Source: an uncultured Psychroserpens sp. (GTDB taxonomy: Bacteria > Bacteroidota > Bacteroidia > Flavobacteriales > Flavobacteriaceae). Taken from it: DNA of 64,000 nucleotides. The number at the start of each line of letters is the position of its first letter. The stretch's first letter is position 1. Positions 53,557 to 62,804 of the stretch are shown here, one piece after another. The notes below the pieces were generated by a model. The model worked only from the letters and a program-made list of their open reading frames with translations, did not search any database and was not told where the DNA came from. Location of the stretch: positions 124,001-188,000 of the forward strand of contig NZ_CANMVN010000005.1 in the NCBI RefSeq assembly GCF_947501425.1, written 5' to 3'. A program made the translations under genes and the position numbers.

Positions 53557-53937
53557 TCACTTTACCTGATTTAAAATCCAATCAGAAATAATCTCTAGTG
53601 CTTGAGGTGAAATCGTCTGATCAATTTTGCTGTATTCATCCATTTCTCCAGTTTCTGCTTCTTGAAAAAGATGGTTTAGACCTTCTAGTTCAATTATTTT
53701 AAAGTTTTTATTTGTTGCCTTTTCTAATGCTTTTCTAATACCTTCTTGATAAATTATAGCTGGAACCTGTGTGTCTTTTGTTACATTTAATGACAATACG
53801 TACCCGTCAAGTAAAGCAGTGTTATTTGCCATACCTAAATACATGTTAGGAATCAATCCTTATTTCTTTTGTGTTGTTTGTAAAATTTGACTTGAAATTG
53901 CATCAGCATTCTCAATTGTCTTGGGTTCTAAATTCAT
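53557..53937 (-). pseudogene. Relic of an alpha/beta hydrolase
   Basis: The part 53557-53856 encodes the last 75 or so residues of a Bacteroidota alpha/beta hydrolase (KDTQVPA, FKIIELEGLNHLFQEAETG, ISPQALEIISDWI), which in intact members is preceded by several hundred residues. The nucleophile region and the rest of the barrel are missing. A short frame beginning MNLEPKTIENADAISS (53937) ends at a stop before it. I read this as a decayed or deleted gene, not a small functional one. Confidence 0.7.
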
Positions 53938-54023
53938 TGTTTTTATTATTTTTTACATTATCAACAGGATCCTTAATAGATTGAAATAAAGACCCTGTTG
54001 TCTGAATGCTTTTCTTATTTATT

Positions 54024-54869
54024 TTAGATGGTTTCGGTGACAGTTTGATTCCATATACCAGTGGCAGCAGTTTCTCTAGCAAAACTTTCAAAATCTATGG
54101 CTGGTCTCCCCAAAACTTTGGCTACATCATGAGATACGTCTTGGTTCTCTGGATTGCCTAATACTTCTTGGAATAAATAACCGAACAGCCAAACATAAGA
54201 ATCTGGTAATCCAGCTTTTCGCATACCTTCTTTAAATTCATCAATAGAAATAGGTATAAATTGAATATGCTTGTTAGTAGCCTCTGCCATAATTTCAACC
54301 ACCTCCTTGAAGGTTCTTTTTTGAGGACCAGTTACGGTAATGGTTTGTCCATTATAAGTGTCATCTACCATCACTTTAGAAACTACATCTGCAATGTCAT
54401 TTGCATCAACAAAAGGAATTCTTGCCTCTGGCATCGGTAGTGCAACAGCACCATTGAGTACAAACTCTAAAAATGCACCTTCACTAAAGTTTTGATTAAA
54501 CCACGATGCTCTAACCAGTGTATAGTTTAGACCTGAGTTTGCTACGATTTCTTCGCAAGCTTCGGCTTCTGTCTCGCCTTTACCAGAGAGTAACACCACT
54601 TTTTCTAAACCAGCCTCTAAAGCTTTTTCTGTTAGCGAACTAATAGCATCTCTTGAGCCAGGTACGGCTAAATCAGGATAATAAACTATATAGGCTCTAT
54701 CCATATCTTTTAAAGCAGCGTCATAGGTGTCTGTGTTTTCCCAATCGAACGCTGGGTTTGTTTTTCGTCCAACAACTCGTACGTTGTGTCCTAATTGTAC
54801 TAAATTTTCTGCAACTCGGCGACCAGTTTTTCCAGTTCCTCCGATAACTAAAATGTTTTCTGTTTTCAT
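54024..54869 (-). CDS. NmrA-like NAD(P)-binding protein
   Basis: A 281-residue Rossmann protein with VIGGTGKTGRRVAENL at the N-terminus, typical of the NmrA/atypical SDR group (quinone oxidoreductase 2-like). The segment LPDSYVWLFGYLFQEVLGNPE is often seen in these flavobacterial members. It belongs to the AraC-linked cluster at 53557-58603 and probably reduces or senses quinones or aldehydes. Confidence 0.87.
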   Translation of the reverse strand: MKTENILVIGGTGKTGRRVAENLVQLGHNVRVVGRKTNPAFDWENTDTYDAALKDMDRAYIVYYPDLAVPGSRDAISSLTEKALEAGLEKVVLLSGKGETEAEACEEIVANSGLNYTLVRASWFNQNFSEGAFLEFVLNGAVALPMPEARIPFVDANDIADVVSKVMVDDTYNGQTITVTGPQKRTFKEVVEIMAEATNKHIQFIPISIDEFKEGMRKAGLPDSYVWLFGYLFQEVLGNPENQDVSHDVAKVLGRPAIDFESFARETAATGIWNQTVTETI

Positions 54870-54933
54870 TTTTATTTGATTTTAAATTGTTATTAATTGT
54901 GCTTCAATTACTTGAAACTTGTGATGTTGCTTT

Positions 54934-55338
54934 TTATAAATAATTTGGAGTATATCTTTTGTTTTTAATGTTGACGTACCAATATGCAGTAGTTGTTAAG
55001 ATAAACTCTATGCCAATGAGCCAAAAGCCAGCAGTAGTAAAGAAATTATAATAGGTTCCGCCGTTAGGAATTATTAATAAAGGAACCGTAAACAAAGCGT
55101 CTAAAACTGTTGCGATTAAAAAGAAAATTACCCCTAGCCAGTATCCTTTTGTGGTGCTTTTTTTTCTATAGTATAGTTTTGTTCCTAACCACACGACTGG
55201 TAGTATTCCTATAGACAGTAAAATATTTGCCTGAAGTTCTAAATCTTCTAAAATCGGAATATAGAAGGAAGCTGTGTACATACTTACTCCAATAATCCAG
55301 ATTATAATCCCTATGGCTATGATTCTAAATTGTTTCAT
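54934..55338 (-). CDS. Small four-helix membrane protein, unknown
   Basis: A 134-residue protein with four likely membrane helices (about 4-25, 37-53, 70-95 and 105-122). The short loops have no motif I recognise. It lies between the NmrA-like gene and DUF1772 gene in the AraC-linked cluster. Confidence 0.75.
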   Translation of the reverse strand: MKQFRIIAIGIIIWIIGVSMYTASFYIPILEDLELQANILLSIGILPVVWLGTKLYYRKKSTTKGYWLGVIFFLIATVLDALFTVPLLIIPNGGTYYNFFTTAGFWLIGIEFILTTTAYWYVNIKNKRYTPNYL

Positions 55339-55387
55339 GATTGTTGCTTTATAAATTTATTGTTCGTTTTTTGATTGATGAGTTGTC

Positions 55388-55879
55388 TTATTTTGAATAG
55401 AGCATTCCTATAACTAAGAGTACAAAAGTGCTTAATGATGAGAGTGTTCTTATGGTATGCCATTTATTCCAAGGTTGCTCAAATTTGTTTCGAAGGTCTT
55501 GCAATTCAATTTCTGTGAGTGTTTCTAAATGAGATGCATCTAAGCTCTCATTTAAGGGAACATTTCCAAAAATGGTTACTAAACCGATTCCAACAAAAAA
55601 GAGTATCGCGGCAGCTAAGAACAACCAAAAACTAATGCTGTTATTTCTGAATAAATAAGTATTCAAAAAGAGTAAGATGACTGGTCCAAAAAATACAATC
55701 ATAAATTTGCCATTAATGATTGCTCTATTCATGGCTTGGAAAGCTTTTAAGAAGCTTAGGTTGTCTAGTCGTCCAATTCCTGGTGTTACAGCATTAGACC
55801 AAGTAAAGCATAAGCCAGCGGTAAGCCCTGTAAATAATATACCTAGCATTAATACGATAAATTTTAGTTTAAATTCCAT
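55388..55879 (-). CDS. DUF1772 family membrane protein
   Basis: A 163-residue DUF1772 (anthrone oxygenase-like) protein with the family start FTGLTAGLCFTWSNAVTPGIGRL, the central GKFMIVFFGP, and FGNVPLNESLD. Four membrane helices are visible. Some members oxygenate aromatic ketones; many are uncharacterised. The gene overlaps the haem protein gene by 11 bp. Confidence 0.88.
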   Translation of the reverse strand: MEFKLKFIVLMLGILFTGLTAGLCFTWSNAVTPGIGRLDNLSFLKAFQAMNRAIINGKFMIVFFGPVILLFLNTYLFRNNSISFWLFLAAAILFFVGIGLVTIFGNVPLNESLDASHLETLTEIELQDLRNKFEQPWNKWHTIRTLSSLSTFVLLVIGMLYSK

Positions 55880-56240
55880 TGTTTGACGTTTTGGTGTATG
55901 ATATCCAGGTTAATAAATCTTGATACTCTTGAGAAGTGAGCTTTATTTTCTTCCCTTTAGGCATTCGTTTTTTTATAAAGACTTGCTTGTTTATATCATT
56001 AGCCCATGTATTCATGTTTTCTATAGTGAATACACGTCTTTTGTTTCGTTTTTTGTGACAAACGTTGCATTTGTTCTCTAAAATTTGAAATGCTTTTGTT
56101 TTAGAATCTTTTGTTGTATAATTATAAACATGTACCGCAGTCAGTTCGTCTTTACCCTTAATTGGCTCATAGCCAATTGTTGAACTAGTTGAAAGTGTTG
56201 TAATAATTACTATTACTAATTTTGCTAATGTTACCATCAT
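55869..56240 (-). CDS. Small exported c-type cytochrome-like protein
   Basis: A 123-residue exported protein with a signal peptide and one haem motif KCNVCHKK (CxxCH), followed by a helical segment RRVFTIENMNTWANDINKQVFIKKRMP (Met is a possible axial ligand) and SQEYQDLLTWISYT. It looks like the haem-binding domain proteins of Bacteroidota. It overlaps the DUF1772 gene and follows the AraC gene in the same direction. Electron-transfer role inferred. Confidence 0.8.
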   Translation of the reverse strand: MMVTLAKLVIVIITTLSTSSTIGYEPIKGKDELTAVHVYNYTTKDSKTKAFQILENKCNVCHKKRNKRRVFTIENMNTWANDINKQVFIKKRMPKGKKIKLTSQEYQDLLTWISYTKTSNNGI

Positions 56241-56343
56241 AATGTTGTATTATTAATTTGATGATACAAAGATGCGAGGTGTTCAAATGAGATTTTTGAC
56301 ACTCAAAGACAACCTTTTGACATTTTACGCCAAAAGGTTGTTT

Positions 56344-57333
56344 TTAGATAGATTTTCTAAATTCTGAAGGTGTTTGGTTAGTCCATTTCTTAAAAGCGCG
56401 ATTGAATGCACTTTGTTCAGAGAAACCCGTTAAAAAGGCAATATCACCTATACTTTGATTTTTATCTCGTAGCATATCTTTAGCGATTTTTTCTTGAGTC
56501 TTTTTCACTAAATCTCGATAGGTAACATTTGCCTCAGAAAGTCTTCTAGTTAGTGTTCTGTTACTCATAGCTAAGAGTTCACTGATATTTTGAATTGCAG
56601 GGATACCTGTTGGAAGTCCATCTTTAATTAGAGCTTCTACATCACTTACAAATTTATTGCCAGGTATTTTAATGCCTTTGGCGTTTTCATCTACTTGCTT
56701 TAACAAGTATTTGTTAATACTGGCATCGGCCTTAGCAGTTCTTAAGTTCAAATCAGAAGTTTTGTAACTTATAGAGTAGGTAGGTTGGTTAAAAAGTATT
56801 TTACACTTAAAAGCAGCATCGTAGCTCGTTAAGTCTTGAGATTGATTGTGTTTAAAACTAACTTGAATAGGTAAAATGTCTTTTTCTGACATCGCCTGTA
56901 ATACGACTACAGTTGCAGATAAGCTAGCTTCCGTTGATAATTCCATCCCTCTTCGATGTGCTTCTCTATTGAGTATAACATGAGAAATGTGACCGTCCTC
57001 TTTGATTTGCCAAACAAAGGTATTTGATAGTAATTTAAAGTAACGATCACTACGTTTAAAGATTTCACCTACTCTAGAACATGTGCGCCAAGAGAGTCCT
57101 AATACGCCATAATCTTCAATAATCATTTTTTGACCTACACGAACCCCAAATCCTGGCCCAAGACGGTCGTCTAGCATTTCATGCAATTCCAGAAATTCTT
57201 CCGCAGCAACAACCTGTAAATGCTTTGCATCCTCTATGGAAGTTGGCAAATCCATAAAATCATCTCTAGACATACCTTCTGCGATAGCACAATTAATCAT
57301 CTTGAGATATAGATTTATAGAAAAGTATTTCAC
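56344..57333 (-). CDS. AraC family regulator (OruR/ArgR-type N-terminal domain)
   Basis: A 329-residue AraC regulator with an N-terminal arabinose-binding-like domain of the PF12625 kind (about 15-200) and a C-terminal HTH pair (about 235-329; LLAMSNRTLTRRLSEANVTYRDLV, DIAFLTGFSEQSAFNRAFKKWTNQTPSEFR). It heads the minus-strand cluster of haem protein, DUF1772, membrane protein and NmrA-like genes. It is the probable regulator of that cluster. Confidence 0.9.
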   Translation of the reverse strand: MKYFSINLYLKMINCAIAEGMSRDDFMDLPTSIEDAKHLQVVAAEEFLELHEMLDDRLGPGFGVRVGQKMIIEDYGVLGLSWRTCSRVGEIFKRSDRYFKLLSNTFVWQIKEDGHISHVILNREAHRRGMELSTEASLSATVVVLQAMSEKDILPIQVSFKHNQSQDLTSYDAAFKCKILFNQPTYSISYKTSDLNLRTAKADASINKYLLKQVDENAKGIKIPGNKFVSDVEALIKDGLPTGIPAIQNISELLAMSNRTLTRRLSEANVTYRDLVKKTQEKIAKDMLRDKNQSIGDIAFLTGFSEQSAFNRAFKKWTNQTPSEFRKSI

Positions 57334-57609
57334 TTATGTTATTGAGTTAAAATATAAACTTTTTGGTTTCTTAAAACACCCTGTTTGTTAAATATGTATA
57401 AAGATAATTAAATACTCAGAATTCATTTAATTACACGATGCGAACTTGTCATAAAGCTAAGTTTTTAATTAGAGTAAGTAATTTTCATAATTTCAAAGAA
57501 CGAATTGATGTTGAAAATCAACAATTTAAAATTGGGATAAGGAGCAATAAGGATTCTATTTTTTTAAAAATGGATTGGTGAGATTGTTATCACTCTTGAC
57601 AATAGTTTT

Positions 57610-58146
57610 CTAATTATTCAAATGCCGATCAAATAGCTGTATTTTTCTACTCAACTCTTTATATAATTCATCATCAGAAATATCCTCTTCTGAGAAGTTA
57701 TCATAGAAATTAGGCAATGAAAAATCTGCAACGACTTTTGCGCCCAAAAAAGGAAAATAGTTAACCGCAGCTTGTAATACAGTCGATCCACCACGACCAC
57801 CAGGTGAAGTTGCCAATAAAAGCGTGGGTAAGTCTCTCCATACTTTTATATTAGTGCGAGACAACCAGTCTAAAGTATTTTTAAATACTGCGGTGCAGGT
57901 TCCGTTGTGTTCGGCCAGTGCTACTATAAATCCATCAGCTTTATCAAATACTTCATTGAGTCTTTTCACGGCTTTTGGTATGCCATTTTCAGCCTCATAA
58001 TCAACTCCGTAAATAGGCAGAACATAATCGTTTAAGTCGATAGAAATTAGTTATACATGTTCCAATAGACCAGAAGTATAGGATAGTAACCTTTTGTTAA
58101 TAGATTTCTGACTATTAGTTCCTGCAATTGTTATTATTTTTTTCAT
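57610..58146 (-). pseudogene. NADPH-dependent FMN reductase gene with an in-frame stop codon
   Basis: Reading from the ATG at 58146 gives the intact N-terminus of a flavin reductase (MKKIITIAGTNSQKSINKRL), then TAA at codon 32 (58053-58051), and the same frame continues to 57610 with typical LPIYGVDYE, EHNGTCTAVFKN and SPGGRGGSTVLQ. Length without the stop would be 178 residues. The TAA sits where family members have a residue in HVxLISIDLNDY, so a single GAA to TAA change would explain it. The gene starts 1 bp after the DoxX gene. It is broken as read, unless the stop is read through. Confidence 0.85.
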
Positions 58147-58147
58147 G

Positions 58148-58603
58148 TTATTTGTTTTTTGATATTAAACTATCTATAGACCATTTTCCACTTCCATTAA
58201 CTACGACACTTAAAGCAAGACCAATAACTAGAAGCGAATATTCGTAACCTTCACCTGCCTGATTTCCAAACCAATTCATAAAAAAGCCGTGCTCTAGCTG
58301 TGTAGTAATGATTATACCAGTAAACATGCCTACAAGCAATAAGGCCCAAAATCTTGATAAGAGACCAAGAACTAATGAAATAGATCCAAAAAACTCAATC
58401 ATTATAACAGAGAAGGCCACAATACTGGGCAAACTCATTTGGGTAGTCAATGATTCCATTGTTGTAGAATAGCCATAACCACCAAAGAGTCCTAGTAATT
58501 TTTGTGCACCATGTGGAAATATTACTAAACCGAGCGTCCATCGTGCGATACTAAATCCAATAATTGGATTCGTTTTTAAAAGTTGTTTTACAGAATTTTT
58601 CAT
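58148..58603 (-). CDS. DoxX family membrane protein
   Basis: A 151-residue DoxX family protein: IARWTLGLVIFPHGAQKLLGLFGG, SIVAFSVIMIEFFGSISLVLGLLSRFWALLLVGMF and a further helix pair. Four membrane helices are visible. DoxX proteins are small membrane redox-associated proteins, many of unknown function; here it is coupled to a flavin reductase gene. Confidence 0.9.
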   Translation of the reverse strand: MKNSVKQLLKTNPIIGFSIARWTLGLVIFPHGAQKLLGLFGGYGYSTTMESLTTQMSLPSIVAFSVIMIEFFGSISLVLGLLSRFWALLLVGMFTGIIITTQLEHGFFMNWFGNQAGEGYEYSLLVIGLALSVVVNGSGKWSIDSLISKNK

Positions 58604-58625
58604 AATGTTTAAGATTTAAAATTGT

Positions 58626-59267
58626 TTATAGGGTTTTACGATAATAGAATCCGAGAGCTGATTTTTCTATAGGCTTCAATCCGTATTGGTCAATATCTAA
58701 ACCAATACCTAGCTGATGGTCATAAAAAGACATACCAACCCTCAACTGTTGAAAACTTCTTGAATGTATTTTAAATTCATCCCAAATGGTTAAGAACTGA
58801 CCGTTTAACCACAGTGATAGATTATCATTTAAAGGTTTGTTGTATTGAAATTGTATAAATACTTCTGCATAACTAGCATCAATTTTATCTGAGTGAGCAA
58901 CTGTTGGTATTAATACTAATAACAGGCGTGAACTTTTAAAAGTATACTTTGCCGATAGCCTCTCAGAATAGCCTGCAAAGCTGTTATAGTATATGGAAGT
59001 ACCGATTGCAATGTTTTTGGTAATATTCCAAAAAAATGTGGGTTGTACACCAATCTCATCAAATTCTTGTTTTTCTTCCTTAAACTTTTGAAAGAAAGCT
59101 AACGTATTTAGACTTAGCGTCTTACTTTTATTAATAGGATAACTTGAGAATAACGTGAAATCTGTTTTGTCAAACCCCGTAAACAATTCTACCTGAGTAA
59201 ATTGTGCTTCTAAAGGGTTTAAAAACCCAATGATTAAAAGAGAACTGATGATGAATACTTTTTTCAT
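58626..59267 (-). CDS. Exported protein of unknown function, beta-rich
   Basis: A 213-residue protein with signal peptide MKKVFIISSLLIIGFLNPLEAQ, then alternating hydrophobic strands (for example NIAIGTSIYYNSFAGYSERL, LSLWLNGQFL) that could form a small outer-membrane barrel or beta-sandwich. It ends LGFYYRKTL. I do not recognise a family. It sits between a Crp-like gene and DoxX on the same strand. Confidence 0.7.
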   Translation of the reverse strand: MKKVFIISSLLIIGFLNPLEAQFTQVELFTGFDKTDFTLFSSYPINKSKTLSLNTLAFFQKFKEEKQEFDEIGVQPTFFWNITKNIAIGTSIYYNSFAGYSERLSAKYTFKSSRLLLVLIPTVAHSDKIDASYAEVFIQFQYNKPLNDNLSLWLNGQFLTIWDEFKIHSRSFQQLRVGMSFYDHQLGIGLDIDQYGLKPIEKSALGFYYRKTL

Positions 59268-59320
59268 GCTTCAAAATTCCGAAAGGAACACATGAAAAAA
59301 AATGAACTAGTTTAAGATTT

Positions 59321-59914
59321 TTAGCGTCGGTTGACTTTTGTAATAATTTTACTCATAAATTCTGGCGTGATACCAATGTAGGCTGCTAAGTCTTTTTGAG
59401 TAATTCTATTGACAATTTTAGGGTATTTCTTTTTGAACCGGATATATCTTTCTTCTGCCGTTAAGGATATACCATGGTTGGCACGTCTTATGTAGCTTAT
59501 GAGTGATCTTTGGTACAAAATGCGATAAAACCGTTCAAATTTTGGTATTTGCTGAAAAAGTAAATCATAATTAGCTCGAGAGATTCCTAATAATTCAGAA
59601 TCCTCGGTAGCTTTAATAAAATAACGTGATGGTTCTTTGGTTATAAAACTTGCCATATCACCTGTCCAATAATCTTCAACAGCAAACATAGAGATATGAG
59701 GGGTACCATTTTCATCTAAAGTATATACTTTTAAACAGCCTTTAGTTATAAAATACTCGTATTTAGTAATGTCGCCAGCTTGCATTAAAAAGGTCTTCCT
59801 ATCTATTTTGATTTCTGTAAGCAGAGAAATATACTTTTGTTTTTCAAGCTCGGTTAAATCTATGAACCTACTGATGTTTTCAATGATTAGTTGATGTGTG
59901 TTATCTAATTTCAA
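59321..59914 (-). CDS. Crp/Fnr family regulator (second)
   Basis: A 197-residue Crp/Fnr-type protein with a nucleotide-binding-like domain (DRKTFLMQAGDITKYEYFITKGCLKVYT) and a C-terminal HTH (ITQKDLAAYIGITPEFMSKIITKVNRR). The recognition helix lacks the SR..SR pattern of the first regulator, so it should have different DNA targets. No GTAAC palindrome was noticed in front of its neighbours. It is of the common Bacteroidota type found beside DoxX or oxidoreductase genes. Confidence 0.88.
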   Translation of the reverse strand: MKLDNTHQLIIENISRFIDLTELEKQKYISLLTEIKIDRKTFLMQAGDITKYEYFITKGCLKVYTLDENGTPHISMFAVEDYWTGDMASFITKEPSRYFIKATEDSELLGISRANYDLLFQQIPKFERFYRILYQRSLISYIRRANHGISLTAEERYIRFKKKYPKIVNRITQKDLAAYIGITPEFMSKIITKVNRR

Positions 59915-60052
59915 GGAAAGCTTTATAATTTCTTTAAAATTAAGTATTTACCCTCAGTTTTAAAAACATTCATTCACTTAAAATCAAAACTTATGATGTA
60001 CACAACTTTTATAATATGTTCATAAAAAATATTTGAATTAATACTTGATTTC

Positions 60053-61444
60053 CTATTTACCAATACAAAAATTAGCAAAAATATTTCCTAATAAATCGTC
60101 ATTTGTAATCTCTCCAGTAATCTCACCAAAGTGATACAAGGCTTGCCTGATATCTATAGCTAAAAGATCTCCAGATAATCCAGTATCTAAACCGTGTTTT
60201 ACTTTCTGAATTTCTTCAAAGGCTTTTAGTAAGGCATCATAGTGTCGCGAGTTAGTAACAATCGTCTCATTATTGCGTAAAGCACCAGTATTAATTAACT
60301 CCAATAACGAATTGGTGAGCTGCTCGACGCCAAAGCCTGTTTTGGCAGATAATAATTTAATGCCGTCAATCGTGTTCTGTAATTCTGCCAATTGACTATC
60401 ATCTAACTGATCAATCTTGTTAGCAATAATCAATAAAGGTTTTTGCGGATATTTATTCTTAATTTTTTCAATTTCAACCTGAACTAATTTTAAATCAGAA
60501 ATCATTTTAGAACTATCGAATAAATAAATGACTACTTGTGCCTGATCGATCTTTTCAAACGTCTTCTTAATTCCTATAGTTTCTACGATATCTTCTGTTT
60601 CTCTAATTCCTGCTGTATCAATAAATCGAAACCCAATCCCTCCTATCGAAATTTCATCTTCAATAGTATCTCTGGTTGTACCTGCTATTTCTGAAACAAT
60701 AGCCCGCTCTTCATTTAACAATGCGTTGAGTAGTGTTGATTTTCCAACATTAGGTTCGCCAACTATGGCGACAGGAATTCCATTTTTGATCACATTTCCT
60801 ACCGCAAAAGAATCGATTAAGCGTTTTAAAACAAAAGTAATTCTATCAACCAATGCTTTAAATTGCGTACGATCAGCAAACTCAACGTCCTCCTCTGCAA
60901 AATCGAGTTCTAATTCTATCAATGAGGCAAAATTTAGTAACTCTTCTCTGAGTTTGGCAATTTCCGAAGAAAAACCACCTCGCATTTGCTGAATCGCTAC
61001 TTGATGAGACGCTTCATTATCACTGGCAATCAAATCGGCTACAGCTTCTGCCTGAGACAAATCAAGTTTTCCGTTCAAAAAGGCTCTTAATGTGAATTCT
61101 CCTGCATTGGCCATTCGGCAATCGTTCCGAAGACATAACTGAATGATTTCCTGCTGAATGTATAAACTACCATGACATGAAATCTCCACAACATCTTCTC
61201 CTGTATACGAATTTGGATTCTTAAATACCGAAACCAGCACTTCATCATAAACTCGGGATCCTTCAACTATATGACCAAGGTGTATGGTATGTGTGTCTTG
61301 CTTTTCAAGTGATTTTCCTTTTGTAACCGATTGAAAACATCGATCAGCAATAGGTATCGCATCTTTTCCAGAAAGTCTAATCACAGCAATAGCTCCGCTT
61401 CCTGAAGCAGTTGCTAAAGCCACAATTGTATCTTGATGAGTCAT
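60053..61444 (-). CDS. mnmE: tRNA uridine 5-carboxymethylaminomethyl modification GTPase
   Basis: A 463-residue MnmE/TrmE. It has the N-terminal folate-binding-like domain (DTIVALATASGSGAIAVIRLSG), a Ras-like G domain inserted in the helical domain (P-loop GEPNVGKS at 229-236, DTAG, NKID) and the family-typical C-terminus ending NIFANFCIGK, whose Cys is the conserved last-motif residue. With MnmG it modifies wobble U34 of certain tRNAs. Its promoter is TACTTTTG (61470-61463). Confidence 0.97.
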   Translation of the reverse strand: MTHQDTIVALATASGSGAIAVIRLSGKDAIPIADRCFQSVTKGKSLEKQDTHTIHLGHIVEGSRVYDEVLVSVFKNPNSYTGEDVVEISCHGSLYIQQEIIQLCLRNDCRMANAGEFTLRAFLNGKLDLSQAEAVADLIASDNEASHQVAIQQMRGGFSSEIAKLREELLNFASLIELELDFAEEDVEFADRTQFKALVDRITFVLKRLIDSFAVGNVIKNGIPVAIVGEPNVGKSTLLNALLNEERAIVSEIAGTTRDTIEDEISIGGIGFRFIDTAGIRETEDIVETIGIKKTFEKIDQAQVVIYLFDSSKMISDLKLVQVEIEKIKNKYPQKPLLIIANKIDQLDDSQLAELQNTIDGIKLLSAKTGFGVEQLTNSLLELINTGALRNNETIVTNSRHYDALLKAFEEIQKVKHGLDTGLSGDLLAIDIRQALYHFGEITGEITNDDLLGNIFANFCIGK

Positions 61445-61462
61445 GAATGGATATTTTTTTTA

Positions 61463-61470
61463 CAAAAGTA
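61463..61470 (-). promoter_or_regulatory. -7 element of mnmE
   Basis: TACTTTTG on the minus strand is a perfect TAnnTTTG with a predicted leader of about 14 nt. Confidence 0.6.
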
Positions 61471-61533
61471 TTGCAATTTTAGATTTATAGAGCAGTTTCA
61501 GTAGCTTCTTTAAGTTTTTATTAATAAACAGTA

Positions 61534-61565
61534 TTGATTTTCTTTTATTGAACTTGTTATATTTG
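61534..61565 (+). promoter_or_regulatory. Promoter of the TlpA-like gene
   Basis: TATATTTG (61558-61565) is a perfect -7 element; TTG (61534-61536) lies 21 nt upstream as the -33 element. The start codon is 22 nt further on. Confidence 0.65.
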
Positions 61566-61587
61566 TACTACCAAAAATTAAAAAAAG

Positions 61588-62745
61588 ATGAAAAAACTAA
61601 TCACAATTGTAATTGTAGGCATTTTACTTTATGCATGTAAAACCGATGTTAAGACTGAAGAAGTAGAACGAGATACGTATTTGATTTCTGGTGAAGCTCC
61701 AGGTGTTTACAATGGTATTAGAGCTTATCTCCAAACTAGTGATGAACGCGGTAGAAAGATCAACATGGATACTGCCATTGTAATGAACGAACGTTTTCAA
61801 TTTGAAGGTAAAGTTGACACACCTCAATTATGGAACTTATCAATTAATAGTGTAGCTGGAGACTTAGCACTTATTGTTGAAAATAAAGCGATTTCAGTGA
61901 AAGTTGATAAGGATGATATGTCCAATACTACCATTTCTGGTACCAAAGCTAATGATGATCTCATGTCTCTAAATAATGATGTAAAAGCATTGAGAACTAA
62001 AGCTACAGCTCTAAATAATCAAATCAGAAACTCTACTGATGCAGCTGAAAAAAGCAAGTTAGCAAATGAGTTCACTAAACTTACCAGAGAAATAAGAGCC
62101 TTACCTCTTAACTTTGCTAAGAATAATACCAACAGTTTATATTCTTTGGTTGTTCTTGATAATCTTTTGAAACAGAAAGATGCAGATATTGAAAATCTAT
62201 CGGGAATTTATGAGGCGCTTGATGAGTCTATTAAATCGTCAAAATTAGGAACCAATATCAACTCAAGAATTGCGTCAATCAGAAAACAAAGAGAATTGAC
62301 CAAAGCAACTGAAATTGGTCAGCCTGCTCCAGATTTTACAGCACCAACTCCTGATGGTAAGCAACTCAATCTTAAGCAATCTCTAGGAAAAGTAACCATT
62401 GTAGACTTTTGGGCTGCATGGTGCGGACCTTGTAGAAGGGAAAATCCCAATGTCGTAAAAATATATAATAAGTATCATGATAAAGGACTTGAAATTATTG
62501 GTGTCTCTTTGGATGGAAATAGCCGACAAGGTGACCCAAAAGCGGCATGGCTTAAGGCTATTGAACAAGATCAATTGACCTGGAATCAGGTTTCTAATCT
62601 GAAATATTTTAGTGATCCTGTAGCCAGAGCTTATAATATCAGATCTATTCCTGCAACATTCATTCTTGATGAAAACGGAATTATCGTGGCTAAAAATTTA
62701 AGAGGAGCTGCATTAGAAACTCAAATTGCTAATATGCTCAACTAA
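61588..62745 (+). CDS. TlpA-like thioredoxin-fold lipoprotein with DUF4369
   Basis: A 385-residue lipoprotein (C17, LLYAC) with an N-terminal DUF4369-like beta domain (about 25-125), a helical region (about 130-240) and a TlpA/AhpC-type thioredoxin domain (about 245-385) carrying WCGPC (C279, C282). This architecture is common in Bacteroidota for periplasmic disulfide reductases. Partner proteins are unknown. It ends at a strong bidirectional terminator. Confidence 0.93.
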   Translation: MKKLITIVIVGILLYACKTDVKTEEVERDTYLISGEAPGVYNGIRAYLQTSDERGRKINMDTAIVMNERFQFEGKVDTPQLWNLSINSVAGDLALIVENKAISVKVDKDDMSNTTISGTKANDDLMSLNNDVKALRTKATALNNQIRNSTDAAEKSKLANEFTKLTREIRALPLNFAKNNTNSLYSLVVLDNLLKQKDADIENLSGIYEALDESIKSSKLGTNINSRIASIRKQRELTKATEIGQPAPDFTAPTPDGKQLNLKQSLGKVTIVDFWAAWCGPCRRENPNVVKIYNKYHDKGLEIIGVSLDGNSRQGDPKAAWLKAIEQDQLTWNQVSNLKYFSDPVARAYNIRSIPATFILDENGIIVAKNLRGAALETQIANMLN

Positions 62746-62765
62746 ACAAATTCTAGACATCAATT

Positions 62766-62800
62766 AAAAGCCTTCAGTCTAACAAAGATCGAAGGCTTTT
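62766..62800. terminator. Bidirectional rho-independent terminator
   Basis: AAAAGCCTTC (62766-62775) pairs with GAAGGCTTTT (62791-62800). It sits between the convergent TlpA-like and rhomboid genes. Confidence 0.85.
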
Positions 62801-62804
62801 TAAT

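Noticed and set aside
58090-58110. A GTAACCTTTTGTTA-like sequence near the flavin reductase gene
   Set aside because: The right arm is GTTAA with a 5-nt gap, so it is not a match to the regulon palindrome, and it lies inside coding sequence.
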